Part shown: piece by piece, positions 51,022-60,252 of the stretch | Position numbering within the stretch: the first letter of the stretch is position 1 | Layout of the letters: each line of letters opens with the position of its first letter | Origin: Mesobacillus zeae | GTDB lineage: Bacteria > Bacillota > Bacilli > Bacillales > Cytobacillaceae | NCBI RefSeq assembly: GCF_003570705.1 | Contig: NZ_QWVT01000037.1 | Location: forward strand, 1 to 64,000 | Reading direction: 5' to 3' | DNA length: 64,000 nucleotides | Position numbers and translations under genes: made by a program | Notes under the pieces: model-generated | The model's input: the letters and a program-made list of their open reading frames with translations, nothing else | Told to the model about the DNA's origin: nothing | Databases searched by the model: none

Positions 51022-52032
51022 TTATTTTTTCATAAGCAAATAAACAAAGAACGGTGCACCGATCAGTGCGGACATGATGCCGGCCGCAATACCATCAGGC
51101 TCCACGATGTTTCTTCCGATTGTATCTGCGAAAAGGAGCAGCCAGCCGCCGATCAGCATGGCAAGCGGAAGGGCCAGCTGGTTTCGGGGACCAATCAGGA
51201 GCCTTGCCAAATGCGGCGCCATTAATCCGATGAATGCAATGCCACCAGTAACAGAGACCGCAGCCGCCGCTAGGGCAACCGCAACCAGAAGCAGCACAAG
51301 CCGCTCTTTTGCGACCGAGACGCCGACACCGATGGAAACAGGATCCCCGAGATGGAGAAGGTTAAGCCGGTTCGCTTTATACAGGATGAACGGTACAAGC
51401 ACGATAACCCACGGCAGCAGCGCCAAAACAAATGGCCAATCGGCTCCCCAAATATTTCCCGCCAGCCATTTCGCAATAAAATCGACCTTTTGCGGCTCTG
51501 CTGATGAGATGATGACAATCATAGCACCTGAAAGCGCCATCGAGAAGCCAATCCCCACAAGGATCATCCTTGTAGGCTGCAGACCAATCCCTTTTTCATA
51601 GGAAAAGAGGTAGATGCAGCATGCTGTTAGGAGCGCACCCAAGAAACCGGCGATTGGGAGCATATAGGCAAACGAGCCTGCATCGATAGAAAAAAACAGG
51701 AAGAATACAGCGACGCCAACGCCTGCCCCCGAATTAATGCCAATAATGCCCGGATCAGCAAGCTCATTCCTTGTCAGTCCCTGGAGGATTGCACCTGAAG
51801 CTGCAAGCGCAATACCTGCCAGCAACGTGATGACAATACGAGGCAGCCGGACGGACATCAAGACAAACTCTTCCTTAAATGTCCCCTGACCAAGAAGGAC
51901 AGGCAGGATGCGGTCATAAGAAACAGGAGAGTAGCCGAGGCCAAGGCTGGCAATGATTGTGCAAAATATCAAAGCAAGTAGGGATAAAATCAAGATTTTT
52001 TGTTTTCTGATGACAGAGGGATGGATCATCAT
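51022..52032 (-). CDS. FecCD-family iron-siderophore permease
   Basis: A 336-residue permease with about ten helices of the BtuC/FhuG fold: RLPRIVITLLAGIALAASGAILQGLTRNELADPGIIGINSGAGVGVA at the start and GGIAFIGLMAPHLARLLIGPRNQLALPLAMLIGGWLLLFADTIGRN for the ATPase contact. It begins inside the stop of the other permease (ATGA). With that permease it forms a heterodimeric channel for a ferric siderophore. It ends the operon. Confidence 0.88.
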   Translation of the reverse strand: MMIHPSVIRKQKILILSLLALIFCTIIASLGLGYSPVSYDRILPVLLGQGTFKEEFVLMSVRLPRIVITLLAGIALAASGAILQGLTRNELADPGIIGINSGAGVGVAVFFLFFSIDAGSFAYMLPIAGFLGALLTACCIYLFSYEKGIGLQPTRMILVGIGFSMALSGAMIVIISSAEPQKVDFIAKWLAGNIWGADWPFVLALLPWVIVLVPFILYKANRLNLLHLGDPVSIGVGVSVAKERLVLLLVAVALAAAAVSVTGGIAFIGLMAPHLARLLIGPRNQLALPLAMLIGGWLLLFADTIGRNIVEPDGIAAGIMSALIGAPFFVYLLMKK

Positions 52033-53033
52033 ATCGTCTTCCTCCCTCGATGAACAATGTACAAAAAGAATGGCAGTCCCAGCAAAGATACAATAGCATA
52101 CAAAGGTGTTTCATAGGGGGCATTGATTGTCCGGGCAAGTGTATCGGCAAGAAGCATAAAGCTTCCCCCTGCCAGCGCCGACATCGGCAAAATGTACCGG
52201 TAGTTGGCTCCGACTGCCATCCTGGCAATATGCGGCACCATTAAGCCGACAAATGCGAGGTTTCCGGCAAGGGCAACAGCCGCACCGGCCAGCAGGATGA
52301 CCGAGAGGAGGAGCAGCGCCTTGATTGCCGCAGTTTTCTGTCCAAGACCTGCCGCGACTTCTTCACTTAAACTCAGGATTGTCAGCTGCCGCGACAGGAT
52401 AAGAGAAAGAACCAGTCCAATTACAATGAAAGGGACCATGAGACCTAACTGCTCCCAAGTTGACCCAATCAGCCCTCCAGCCGTCCACATTGATGCTTCC
52501 TTTGAAATCTTGAAATACAGGCTGGCCCCCTCGGAAATACCATAGAGGAATGCGGAAACAGCTGCTCCGGCGAGTACAAGCCGAAGCGGGGAGTACCCCC
52601 CTTTCCTTCTCGCCCCAATGCTGAATACGAGCAGTACACCAAGGGCCGCCCCAATGAAGCTGGCAGCCGTCAACGTAAAATATCCTGCAGCCGGGATCAT
52701 TCCAAGAGTTAAAACGAGCGCAGTGTTGGCACCGGCAGTAAGCCCCAAAAGGCCTGGATCTGCGAGCGGGTTTCTTGTCATTCCCTGCATGATGGCTCCT
52801 GCAGCAGATAGGGCGGCTCCTGTGAAAATCGCAGCAATTTCGCGCGGCAGGCGGATTTCCCGGATCATTGTCACGGTATCCGTCTTTACATCCCAGGCAA
52901 GAGCGGCCCATACGTCCAGCATCGATGTGTCGGCAGCCCCAAAAACGAGGGCTGTCCACAAGGAGCACAGCAGGAGAAACACTGCCGAAGTGAATGCAGC
53001 TATATAAAATCTGGCATTTTTATGTTTCATCAT
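52029..53033 (-). CDS. FecCD-family iron-siderophore permease, partner subunit
   Basis: A 334-residue paralogue of the next gene, with the same motifs: REIRLPREIAAIFTGAALSAAGAIMQGMTRNPLADPGLLGLTAGAN, and GNLAFVGLMVPHIARMAVGANYRYILPMSALAGGSFMLLADTLART. It follows the binding-protein gene after 37 bases. The ribosome site (GGAAAAG) is weak and the first two codons are both ATG, so the start could be 53030. Confidence 0.88.
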   Translation of the reverse strand: MMKHKNARFYIAAFTSAVFLLLCSLWTALVFGAADTSMLDVWAALAWDVKTDTVTMIREIRLPREIAAIFTGAALSAAGAIMQGMTRNPLADPGLLGLTAGANTALVLTLGMIPAAGYFTLTAASFIGAALGVLLVFSIGARRKGGYSPLRLVLAGAAVSAFLYGISEGASLYFKISKEASMWTAGGLIGSTWEQLGLMVPFIVIGLVLSLILSRQLTILSLSEEVAAGLGQKTAAIKALLLLSVILLAGAAVALAGNLAFVGLMVPHIARMAVGANYRYILPMSALAGGSFMLLADTLARTINAPYETPLYAIVSLLGLPFFLYIVHRGRKTI

Positions 53034-53070
53034 GGCATATCATCTTTTCCATTCATTAGATTGGAGTCTT

Positions 53071-53982
53071 TTATTCTTCCAAAAAGGCTTTCTTAAAATA
53101 ATCGAGCTGATAGTCGAGCGTTAGCGGATCATTGAAGTAAAACTCTTTTGCATTGACTTCAAACACCCGTTTATTTTTCACGGCTGGGATATTTTTGTAC
53201 GTTTCCGTTTCCATGAATGAGGCATCAGCATCCGGATTTTTGCTAAAAATCATATAGTCGCCGGCATATTCGGGAAGGACCTCTGCCGAAATAGCATAGT
53301 ATCCAGGCTTAAGCGCCATTTCTTCCACCTTTGCAGGCATTTTCAGGCCCATCGCCTGGTAGAGAATTTCCGTCCCCCTGCCCCAATTGTCACCAAATAC
53401 ATAGATTTGCTTTTCAGAGTTTTCGATGACGGAAACAGTAGCGTCCTTGCCGATCTTCGTACGGATTTCATCCCCTGCAGCAGCGGCCTCCTTCTTGAAT
53501 CCCTCTACCCATTTCTTCGCTTCTTCCTCTTTGTTAAGAAGCTTGCCGATTTCCACATGCTGTTCGAGATAGTCCAGTTTGCCGTATGTGTACGTGACGG
53601 TCGGGGCAATTTCCTTCAGCTTGTCGACATTTTTGATACTGGAAAGCCCTATGATTAAATCAGGATCCAGCTCAATAATTTTCTCAAGATTTTCATCGCT
53701 GACCTCTTCAACATTCTTCAATTTTTCAAATCTTGGGTTCATTTTTGACCAGGCGTCCACGCCGACAAGGTTGACATCAAGAGCCATGACATTTCCGGCA
53801 AAAGAGGAAAGGACAACTAATCTTTCGGGATTGGCAGGAACTTCAACAGGGCCCTTCTCAGATTGATAGGTCCTTTTTTCTTCAGAGCCTTTTTTCGGTT
53901 CAGTTTCCTTCTTTTCATTTCCGCAGGCACTAAGAGCAAGTACCAGCATAAGCAAAATTGTCAGCATGATTTTCTTTTTCAT
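53071..53982 (-). CDS. Ferric siderophore-binding lipoprotein
   Basis: A 303-residue lipoprotein with a lipobox (LALSAC, Cys20) and an acidic/Lys-rich linker. The rest is a type III periplasmic-binding fold: NPERLVVLSSFAGNVMALDVNLVGVDAW, then DLIIGLSSIKN and the C-lobe ending FNDPLTLDYQLDYFKKAF. The phrase VDAWSKMNPRFEKL recalls FhuD/YxeB-type hydroxamate siderophore receptors; the true ligand is not certain. Its first 53 bases lie inside the ATPase gene in another frame, but it has its own GGGAG site. It hands the siderophore to the permease pair downstream. Confidence 0.86.
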   Translation of the reverse strand: MKKKIMLTILLMLVLALSACGNEKKETEPKKGSEEKRTYQSEKGPVEVPANPERLVVLSSFAGNVMALDVNLVGVDAWSKMNPRFEKLKNVEEVSDENLEKIIELDPDLIIGLSSIKNVDKLKEIAPTVTYTYGKLDYLEQHVEIGKLLNKEEEAKKWVEGFKKEAAAAGDEIRTKIGKDATVSVIENSEKQIYVFGDNWGRGTEILYQAMGLKMPAKVEEMALKPGYYAISAEVLPEYAGDYMIFSKNPDADASFMETETYKNIPAVKNKRVFEVNAKEFYFNDPLTLDYQLDYFKKAFLEE

Positions 53983-54778
53983 TGCGATCTTCTCCCTTTA
54001 GCAAGTTATATGTGTACAGCATGGGTTTTCCTGTGCGCGGATCCTTGCCGATTTCGGCATCAATCCGGAACACTTCCTTCAAGACACGGCGGCTGATGAC
54101 TTCTTCACCATCACCTGTTGTCACGACCCTTCCGTCCTTCAATGCAATCATATGGTCAGCAAAGCGTGCGGCCTGGTTCAAATCGTGAAGGACCATCACG
54201 ATGGTGCTCCCCTGTTTTCTGTTCAAATCCTGTAAAAGCTCCAGGACCTCAAGCTGATGAGACATATCGAGATACGTCGTTGGTTCATCGAGAAAAATCA
54301 TATCGGTCTCCTGCGCAAGAGCCATTGCGATCCATGCCCTTTGCCTTTGACCCCCTGAGAGTGCGTCGACAGAGTGGTACTTAAACTCCTTTGTCCCAGT
54401 TGCCTCAAGTGCCCAATCGATCACCTCGATGTCTTTTTTAGTCAGTCTTCCAAAGCCTTTTTGGTAAGGAAAACGCCCGTACGATACGAGCTCGCCTACC
54501 GTAAGCCCGGATGCGCTTTCTGGCGTCTGCGGAAGAATAGCCAGCTTCCTTGCGAGGCTTTTCGTGTCTTCCTTCGAGATGCTTGCACCGTCAAGGATAA
54601 TGGATCCGGATTGGTGGGAAATAATGCGGGACATTGCTTTCAGCAGAGTCGATTTGCCGCATCCATTCGGTCCGATGATGATCGTTACTTTTTTATCAGG
54701 AATTTCAAGCGTCATATCTTTAACGATTGCCTGCCCTCCATAGCCAACCTGCAGATGCTCGGTATAAAGGCGAACCAT
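53930..54778 (-). CDS. Siderophore ABC transporter ATPase (FhuC/YusV type)
   Basis: A 282-residue ATPase: Walker A GPNGCGKSTLL, signature ALSGGQRQRAWIAMALAQ, Walker B MIFLDEPTTYLDMSHQ and switch VLHDLNQAARFADH. This text is typical of the iron-siderophore subfamily (FhuC, YusV). The last 17 codons overlap the start of the lipoprotein gene in a different frame, which is unusual in extent. GGAGGC precedes ATG. It is the first gene of the operon and begins about 29 bases from a perfect Fur box. Confidence 0.9.
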   Translation of the reverse strand: MVRLYTEHLQVGYGGQAIVKDMTLEIPDKKVTIIIGPNGCGKSTLLKAMSRIISHQSGSIILDGASISKEDTKSLARKLAILPQTPESASGLTVGELVSYGRFPYQKGFGRLTKKDIEVIDWALEATGTKEFKYHSVDALSGGQRQRAWIAMALAQETDMIFLDEPTTYLDMSHQLEVLELLQDLNRKQGSTIVMVLHDLNQAARFADHMIALKDGRVVTTGDGEEVISRRVLKEVFRIDAEIGKDPRTGKPMLYTYNLLKGEDRNEKENHADNFAYAGTCS

Positions 54779-54806
54779 GCTATTGCCTCCAATTTGAATT
54801 TATCAT

Positions 54807-54821
54807 TGATAATGATTATCA
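54807..54821. promoter_or_regulatory. Perfect 7-1-7 Fur box
   Basis: TGATAATGATTATCA matches the Bacillus Fur consensus TGATAATNATTATCA in every base. It lies between the divergent siderophore operon and the ferredoxin-NADP reductase gene, about 20 bases from a + strand TATAAT at 54842-54847, so one site can repress both directions when iron is plentiful. Confidence 0.92.
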
Positions 54822-54913
54822 ATATCGTTTACAATGAACACTATAATTAAATTTTCCAAAAGAGTCAACGGCAGTTTTTTTAAAAAATTCCAATAAAGGC
54901 CAGGTGGATAGGA

Positions 54914-55963
54914 ATGACAGGATGGGAAGTATTTGATTTGACAATCATTGGCGGGGGGCCTGCGGGGCTTTACTCAGCTTTCTATGGCGGTCTCAGGGGA
55001 ATGAAAACGAAAATAATTGAAGCACAGGCTGAACTCGGTGGAAAGATTCATGTTTACCCGGAAAAAGTCATCTGGGATGTCGGCGGCCTGGGGCCCATCA
55101 CAGGGGCGGAACTTATTGGCCAGCTGTCCCTGCAGGCTCTCACCTTCAGCCCGGAAGTTGTGCAGAATGAAAAAATCGTCCGCATCTCCAAAAACAGTGA
55201 CGGGATTTTCGTCCTCGAATCTGCTGCAGGTACGACCCATCTATCCAAAACGGTGATTGTCGCAATTGGAAGCGGAATCCTCCGACCGCAAAAGCTTGCT
55301 TTTGAAGGTGCGGATAGATTCGAGACAGCAAATCTTCACTACACTGTCCAATCAATTAAAACATTCGCTGATAGGACGGTCATCATTTCTGGCGGCGGGA
55401 ACTCCGCTGTCGACTGGGCTAACATGCTAGAGCCTGTGGCTAAAAAAGTTTATCTGACTTATCGAAAAGAATCTCTTTCCGGACATGAATCACAGGTATC
55501 CCAGCTAATGGACAGTTCCGCGGAAATTTTCCTCGAAACCTCTATTACCAGGCTGATGGGATGCGTAAAAAACCTGACCATAGAAAAAGTGGAGCTGACT
55601 AACCATAGAACAGGCGAGATAACGGTATTGCCGGTTGATGAAGTCCTTGTCAACCATGGTTTCGACCGGGACAGCTCACTCTTAGAGAACAGCGGACTCG
55701 ACATCTCCCTCCTTGATGGTTTTTATATTGAAGGCACCGCAGCCAGCGAAACCTCGGTCCCAGGTTTGTTCGCTGCCGGGGACATCCTGAAGCATGACGG
55801 CAAGCTGAACCTTATTGCTGGCGCATTCCAGGATGCTGCCAACGCGGTCAACAAAGCGAAGCAGTACATCCAGCCGGATGCGGATACAAGAGGAATGGTT
55901 TCATCCCACAATGACCGATTCAGGGAGCGTAACCAAAAGCTTCTCCAGAAGATGATTCAGTAG
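54914..55963 (+). CDS. Ferredoxin-NADP(+) reductase, thioredoxin-reductase-like (YumC/YcgT)
   Basis: A 349-residue FAD/NADPH enzyme. FAD site DLTIIGGGPAGLYSAFYGGLRGMK, NADPH site RTVIISGGGNSAVDWANML, and the second FAD site GLFAAGDILKHDGKLNLIAGAFQDAANAVN. There is no CxxC redox pair of thioredoxin reductase, and the C-terminal extension (NDRFRERNQKLLQKM) fits Bacillus YumC/YcgT ferredoxin reductases. YcgT of B. subtilis is Fur-regulated, and the perfect Fur box here suggests the same: supplying electrons to release iron from siderophores. ATG has AGGTGG upstream. Confidence 0.87.
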   Translation: MTGWEVFDLTIIGGGPAGLYSAFYGGLRGMKTKIIEAQAELGGKIHVYPEKVIWDVGGLGPITGAELIGQLSLQALTFSPEVVQNEKIVRISKNSDGIFVLESAAGTTHLSKTVIVAIGSGILRPQKLAFEGADRFETANLHYTVQSIKTFADRTVIISGGGNSAVDWANMLEPVAKKVYLTYRKESLSGHESQVSQLMDSSAEIFLETSITRLMGCVKNLTIEKVELTNHRTGEITVLPVDEVLVNHGFDRDSSLLENSGLDISLLDGFYIEGTAASETSVPGLFAAGDILKHDGKLNLIAGAFQDAANAVNKAKQYIQPDADTRGMVSSHNDRFRERNQKLLQKMIQ

Positions 55964-56477
55964 TTTTTCGTTAATAAAATCGTCGCTGCCAGTTTCAGCC
56001 CGGCTGTTTGTTTTTCGATAGAATAGGATATTTATCAGGCTGAGGCATTCAACTGCTGCCTGTTTCTTTTTCCCTCAGAAACAGTCTTGTCTGATCATCC
56101 AGCAGGATGAACCGAATTTCCCATCGGAATCGGACAGGGATAGCCTGGATGAATAGGGTATGCTGGATTTGCGGGAATCCCCCATAATTTTTAATTATGT
56201 TTGAAGATGCGTGACAACAATGTAAATCCGGCCACTTCCGCTTATAAAAAGGAGCGGCTTTATTTTTGTAAGATACTTATTTTTTCATTAGATGAGGGGA
56301 AACCTTAAAAGGTTTCCTTGGCTGATATCCTTGTAAGCCTATACTTTATTATTCATTTTCTGGCATGTTCTTCCAAACTGCTGATAAATAATGATTTTTT
56401 AAAACTAAGTTTTTAGTGTATAATCTTTTTAACAATATTCTCGAAATTTCGACATATTTAGAGAAAGGGGATATGTT
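55964..56477. other. Intergenic region with structured-RNA-like repeats and pxp promoter
   Basis: No ORF is supported. Hairpins seen: CTGTTTCT/AGAAACAG at 56060-56084; ATCCAGCA at 56097-56104 with its complement TGCTGGAT at 56161-56168, enclosing a smaller CCGA...TCGG stem; and GGAAACCTT/AAGGTTTCC at 56298-56317. A TATAAT at 56419-56424, with only a weak -35, is about 54 bases before pxpB and is the likely promoter. The nested stems could be an unknown RNA element or the end of the reductase transcript. Confidence 0.45.
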
Positions 56478-57200
56478 ATGCCTCATCAATTTTTTCCACT
56501 TGGGGAGACGGCAGTCACAGTTCAGTTTGGCGACCGCATCACAGAGGAGCAGCATCGTAATATTCTGGATATTTCGGCATATATAGATGAGTTTCCTCCG
56601 AAGTGGATGGTCGAATATGTGCCTGCCTTTACTTCCATTACTTTTTACTATGACCCTCTATTGATTTTCGCAGAACGGGAAGAAGCGGGCTATTTTGAAA
56701 CCGCATATGAAACAGTGTGCCACTGGATTGACGAGCTGATCTCAGGGATGCAGGGTTCGCGGAACAAGGAGCCCCGAATGATTGAAATTCCGGTATGTTA
56801 TGGCGGGGAGTTCGGTCCTGGACTTGATTTTGTCGCGAAACACAACAAGCTGACAACCGATGAAGTCATTCATTACCACGCCGGCGGCGATTATACAGTC
56901 TATATGATTGGATTCGCTCCAGGTTTTCCGTATATCGGCGGACTCAATGAAAAAATTGCTGCACCAAGACTTGATACGCCAAGCAGGGCTGTACCTGCAG
57001 GCTCCGTCGGCATTGCCGGCAAGCAGACAGGCATTTACTCCATCCAGACACCCGGCGGTTGGAGAATTATCGGGCAGACACCGCTTAAGCTCTTCCGACC
57101 CCAATCAAATCCCCCGAGTTTACTAAGGGCTGGCGACCGACTCCGGTTCAAGCCTATTTCCAAAGAAGAATTTTTTCATATAAAGGAGACAGCGGAATGA
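56478..57200 (+). CDS. pxpB: 5-oxoprolinase subunit B (KipI family)
   Basis: A 240-residue protein of the allophanate-hydrolase subunit 1 fold. Family text: PLGETAVTVQFGDRI at the start, VEIPV-like IEIPVCYGGEFGPGLDFVAKHN, and YMIGFAPGFPYIGGLNEKIAAPRLDTPSRAVPAGSVGIAGKQTGIYSIQTPGGWRIIGQTPL. With PxpC and PxpA it opens 5-oxoproline to glutamate using ATP. The B. subtilis relative KipI also inhibits KinA. AAGGGG precedes ATG; the stop overlaps pxpC. Confidence 0.9.
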   Translation: MPHQFFPLGETAVTVQFGDRITEEQHRNILDISAYIDEFPPKWMVEYVPAFTSITFYYDPLLIFAEREEAGYFETAYETVCHWIDELISGMQGSRNKEPRMIEIPVCYGGEFGPGLDFVAKHNKLTTDEVIHYHAGGDYTVYMIGFAPGFPYIGGLNEKIAAPRLDTPSRAVPAGSVGIAGKQTGIYSIQTPGGWRIIGQTPLKLFRPQSNPPSLLRAGDRLRFKPISKEEFFHIKETAE

Positions 57201-58207
57201 GTATGGAAGTCATACATCCCGGGCTGCTCACTTCAATTCAGGATTTTGGGCGGTTCGGAAACCAAAAATACGGTGTTATCGTCAATGGAGCAATGGATAC
57301 ACTTTCACACCGCGTTGCCAATCTTCTTGTAGGCAATGCTGAAAAAATGGGCACGATTGAAATGAATATGCAGGGAGCCGCATTCCGTTTTCACAGCGAT
57401 GCGTTCATTGCCATTACCGGAGCAGAAATGAATGCAACCATCGACGGTGCGCCCGTTCCAATGTGGAGGCCGATTTTCGTTTATAAAGACGCTGAACTTA
57501 AATTCGGATTCAGCCAAAAAGGAAACCGTACATATATAAGTGTGGCTGGCGGATTTAATATCCCGAAAGAAATGGGCAGCGAGTCCACGTACCTGCTGGC
57601 AGAAATCGGCGGTTATAAAGGGCGCAAGCTCCAGGAAGGAGATTTTCTCAGTTTCCGGAAGTCCGTTCCCGCGCCTGATAGCATGAACCCCAAGCACTCT
57701 CCGCACTTTACGGCTGCAGACTGGTCCGTTTCCTCCGAATACCACCCTGTCCTGCGGATGGATGAACCCATTCGGGTGATACGAGGGAAAGAATTTGGCT
57801 GGTTCGATTCGCATAGCCAGCAAGCTTTTTTTCAGGAAAGCTTCAACATTACACCTCAGTCAGACAGGATGGGCTACAGGCTTGACGGCCATCTCCTGTC
57901 ATTACAGAATCCCGCTGAATTAATTTCCGAAGCTGTGACCTTCGGAACCATTCAAGTACCTGCGGAAGGAAATCCCATCATCCTGATGGCCGACCGCCAG
58001 ACAACAGGCGGCTACCCTAAAATAGGTCAAGTGATTTCTGTTGATTTGCCTGTCCTGGCGCAAAAAAAACCGGGTGAAACAATCATGTTCCGGGAAGTAT
58101 CTCATGCCGAAGCGGAAAAACAATATATCCTTCGGGAGAAAGCCGTTCTTCAACTGAAAAGAGGTTTGGCTATGTTCCATCAGCTTGACCACCACCCTAT
58201 CGATTAA
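57197..58207 (+). CDS. pxpC: 5-oxoprolinase subunit C (KipA family)
   Basis: A 336-residue protein of the biotin-dependent carboxyltransferase-like, allophanate subunit 2 fold: HPGLLTSIQDFGRFGNQKYGVIVNGAMDTLSHRVANLLVGN, ITGAEMNATIDG, VIRGKEFGWFD and ADRQTTGGYPKIGQVISVDLPVLAQKKPG. It couples with PxpB. The start overlaps the pxpB stop; an AAGGAG lies 8 bases upstream. Confidence 0.9.
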   Translation: MSMEVIHPGLLTSIQDFGRFGNQKYGVIVNGAMDTLSHRVANLLVGNAEKMGTIEMNMQGAAFRFHSDAFIAITGAEMNATIDGAPVPMWRPIFVYKDAELKFGFSQKGNRTYISVAGGFNIPKEMGSESTYLLAEIGGYKGRKLQEGDFLSFRKSVPAPDSMNPKHSPHFTAADWSVSSEYHPVLRMDEPIRVIRGKEFGWFDSHSQQAFFQESFNITPQSDRMGYRLDGHLLSLQNPAELISEAVTFGTIQVPAEGNPIILMADRQTTGGYPKIGQVISVDLPVLAQKKPGETIMFREVSHAEAEKQYILREKAVLQLKRGLAMFHQLDHHPID

Positions 58208-58226
58208 CAGGAAGTGAGGTCCTTTC

Positions 58227-58985
58227 ATGTATACTGTGGATTTAAATTGCGACTTAGGAGAAGGCTTCGGAAATTACCGGATGGCAAATGAAGCCGAAAT
58301 ACTGAGCTTTGTAACAAGTGTTAATATCGCCTGCGGATTTCACGCCGGTGACCCTTCAACAATGAGGGAAACAGTCCAGCTTGCCCTCGAAAAAGGAGTC
58401 AGTATCGGAGCACATCCAGGCCTTCAGGATCTTGTCGGCTTTGGACGCCGGAACATCAGCCTCAAACCGCAGGAAGCTTATGACATCGTTGTGTACCAAA
58501 TCGGCGCGCTTCAAGCTTTTGTCCAGTCCGAAGGCGGCGTCATGCAGCATGTGAAGCCGCACGGGGCGCTCTACAACATGGCCGCAAAGGATGAAAGGCT
58601 TGCCATGGCCGTTGCTGAAGCAGTTTATAAAACCAATCCGGAACTTATTCTGTTTGGTCTGGCAGGAAGTGAATTAATCCGCGCCGGAAAGACTGCTGGC
58701 CTAAGAACCGCCGAGGAAGTGTTTGCTGACAGAACGTATCAAAATGACGGCTCCTTGACTTCAAGGCTGCAGCAGGACGCATTGATTTCAAGTGATGACG
58801 AGGCTGCAAGCCAAGTCATCCGCATGGTCAAGGAAGGAAAAGTCATGACGAGGCAGGGAACGGATTTTGCGCTTAGAGCTGAAACTGTCTGCATTCATGG
58901 GGATGGTCCCCACGCGCTCGATTTTGCGCGTCATATACAACGAGAATTACAGCAAGCGGGAATCGAGGTAAACAGCTTTTCCTAA
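58227..58985 (+). CDS. pxpA: 5-oxoprolinase subunit A (LamB/YcsF family)
   Basis: A 252-residue protein with the LamB/YcsF text: [62 protein letters not shown] and [15 protein letters not shown]. It is the third subunit of the PxpABC enzyme. It follows pxpC after 19 bases with a GAGGTCC site. Gene order here is B-C-A, whereas in B. subtilis the ycsF gene precedes kipI-kipA. Confidence 0.92.
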   Translation: MYTVDLNCDLGEGFGNYRMANEAEILSFVTSVNIACGFHAGDPSTMRETVQLALEKGVSIGAHPGLQDLVGFGRRNISLKPQEAYDIVVYQIGALQAFVQSEGGVMQHVKPHGALYNMAAKDERLAMAVAEAVYKTNPELILFGLAGSELIRAGKTAGLRTAEEVFADRTYQNDGSLTSRLQQDALISSDDEAASQVIRMVKEGKVMTRQGTDFALRAETVCIHGDGPHALDFARHIQRELQQAGIEVNSFS

Positions 58986-59034
58986 ATTGACTCGCTGATT
59001 CATAAATTCGACATTACTTTTTAGGGGGATTTCA

Positions 59035-60252
59035 ATGGACACGAAAAAAACTAAATCAGTGCCTATCAAGAAAACATCCAATCTAAGTGTATTAATGGGT
59101 GCTGTATTTTTAATGGCAACATCCGCGATTGGTCCGGGCTTTCTCACCCAGACGACCGTGTTTACACAGCAACTCGCCGCGAGCTTTGGTTTCGTTATTT
59201 TAATTTCGATTTTATTGGACATTGGTGCCCAGTTGAACATTTGGCGGATCATTGCCGCAGCCGAAATGCGCGCGCAGGATATTGCGAATAAAATTTTGCC
59301 AGGTCTCGGCTATTTCCTCGCCTTTCTCGTTGTAGTGGGCGGACTTGCATTCAATATCGGGAATATTGCCGGAGCAGGACTTGGAGCCAATGTACTCTTT
59401 GGTGTCGATCCGAAAATCGGAGCCTTAATCAGCGCCGTTATCGCGATCGGGATTTTCCTTTTCAAAGAAGCGGGAAAGCTGATGGACCGGTTTACGCTGC
59501 TGCTGGGCTTCGTCATGATTGCCCTGACGTTTTTCGTCTTGTTTTCCTCAAAACCACCGCTCGCAGAAGCTGTGACAAGAACGTTCGTACCAGAAAAAAT
59601 TGATTTTATTGCTATTCTTACACTGGTCGGCGGAACGGTTGGCGGGTATATCACATTTGCCGGCGGACACCGTTTGCTCGACGCCGGAATCAAGGGAACA
59701 AAAGCGATGCCGGAAGTAACCAAGAGTGCCGTTACCGCCATCGGTGTCGCATCATTGATGAGGATTTTCCTCTTTCTCGCTGCGTTTGGTGTCGTCGCAC
59801 AGGGACTTACACTCAATGCTGACAATCCAGCAGCTTCTGTTTTCGAACTTTCAGCTGGTAAAGTCGGATACAAGCTTTTTGGTATTGTGATGTGGTCCGC
59901 CGCGATTACATCAGTTGTAGGTGCTGCCTATACTTCAGTATCATTCATCAAAACCTTTAGCAAAAAAATTGAAAAACAATCGAAAGCTATCATCATTTTA
60001 TTCATCGTCATCTCGACCGTTGTCTTTTTAACCGTCGGACAACCGGTGAAAACACTTGTCATCGTCGGCGCATTAAACGGCTTGATCTTGCCAATCTCCC
60101 TTGGCATCATGCTCGTTGCCGCCTACAACAAAAAAATCGTTGGCGATTACAAGCAGCCCATCACTCTGACAATCTTCGGCATACTCGTCGTCGTCATCAT
60201 GTCCGTGCTAAGCATCTACACCATCAGCGACATGGTATCATCTTTGTTCTAA
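59035..60252 (+). CDS. NRAMP-like transporter, YcsG type
   Basis: A 405-residue membrane protein with about eleven helices. MATSAIGPGFLTQTTVFTQQLAASFGFVILISILLDIGAQLNIW is the NRAMP-related start; the metal-binding DPGN of true NRAMP is not seen, which suggests another substrate. YcsG sits in the B. subtilis ycsF-ycsG-kipIA cluster as well. Position right behind pxpBCA points to uptake of 5-oxoproline or a related compound, which is inference. AGGGGGA precedes ATG. Confidence 0.82.
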   Translation: MDTKKTKSVPIKKTSNLSVLMGAVFLMATSAIGPGFLTQTTVFTQQLAASFGFVILISILLDIGAQLNIWRIIAAAEMRAQDIANKILPGLGYFLAFLVVVGGLAFNIGNIAGAGLGANVLFGVDPKIGALISAVIAIGIFLFKEAGKLMDRFTLLLGFVMIALTFFVLFSSKPPLAEAVTRTFVPEKIDFIAILTLVGGTVGGYITFAGGHRLLDAGIKGTKAMPEVTKSAVTAIGVASLMRIFLFLAAFGVVAQGLTLNADNPAASVFELSAGKVGYKLFGIVMWSAAITSVVGAAYTSVSFIKTFSKKIEKQSKAIIILFIVISTVVFLTVGQPVKTLVIVGALNGLILPISLGIMLVAAYNKKIVGDYKQPITLTIFGILVVVIMSVLSIYTISDMVSSLF

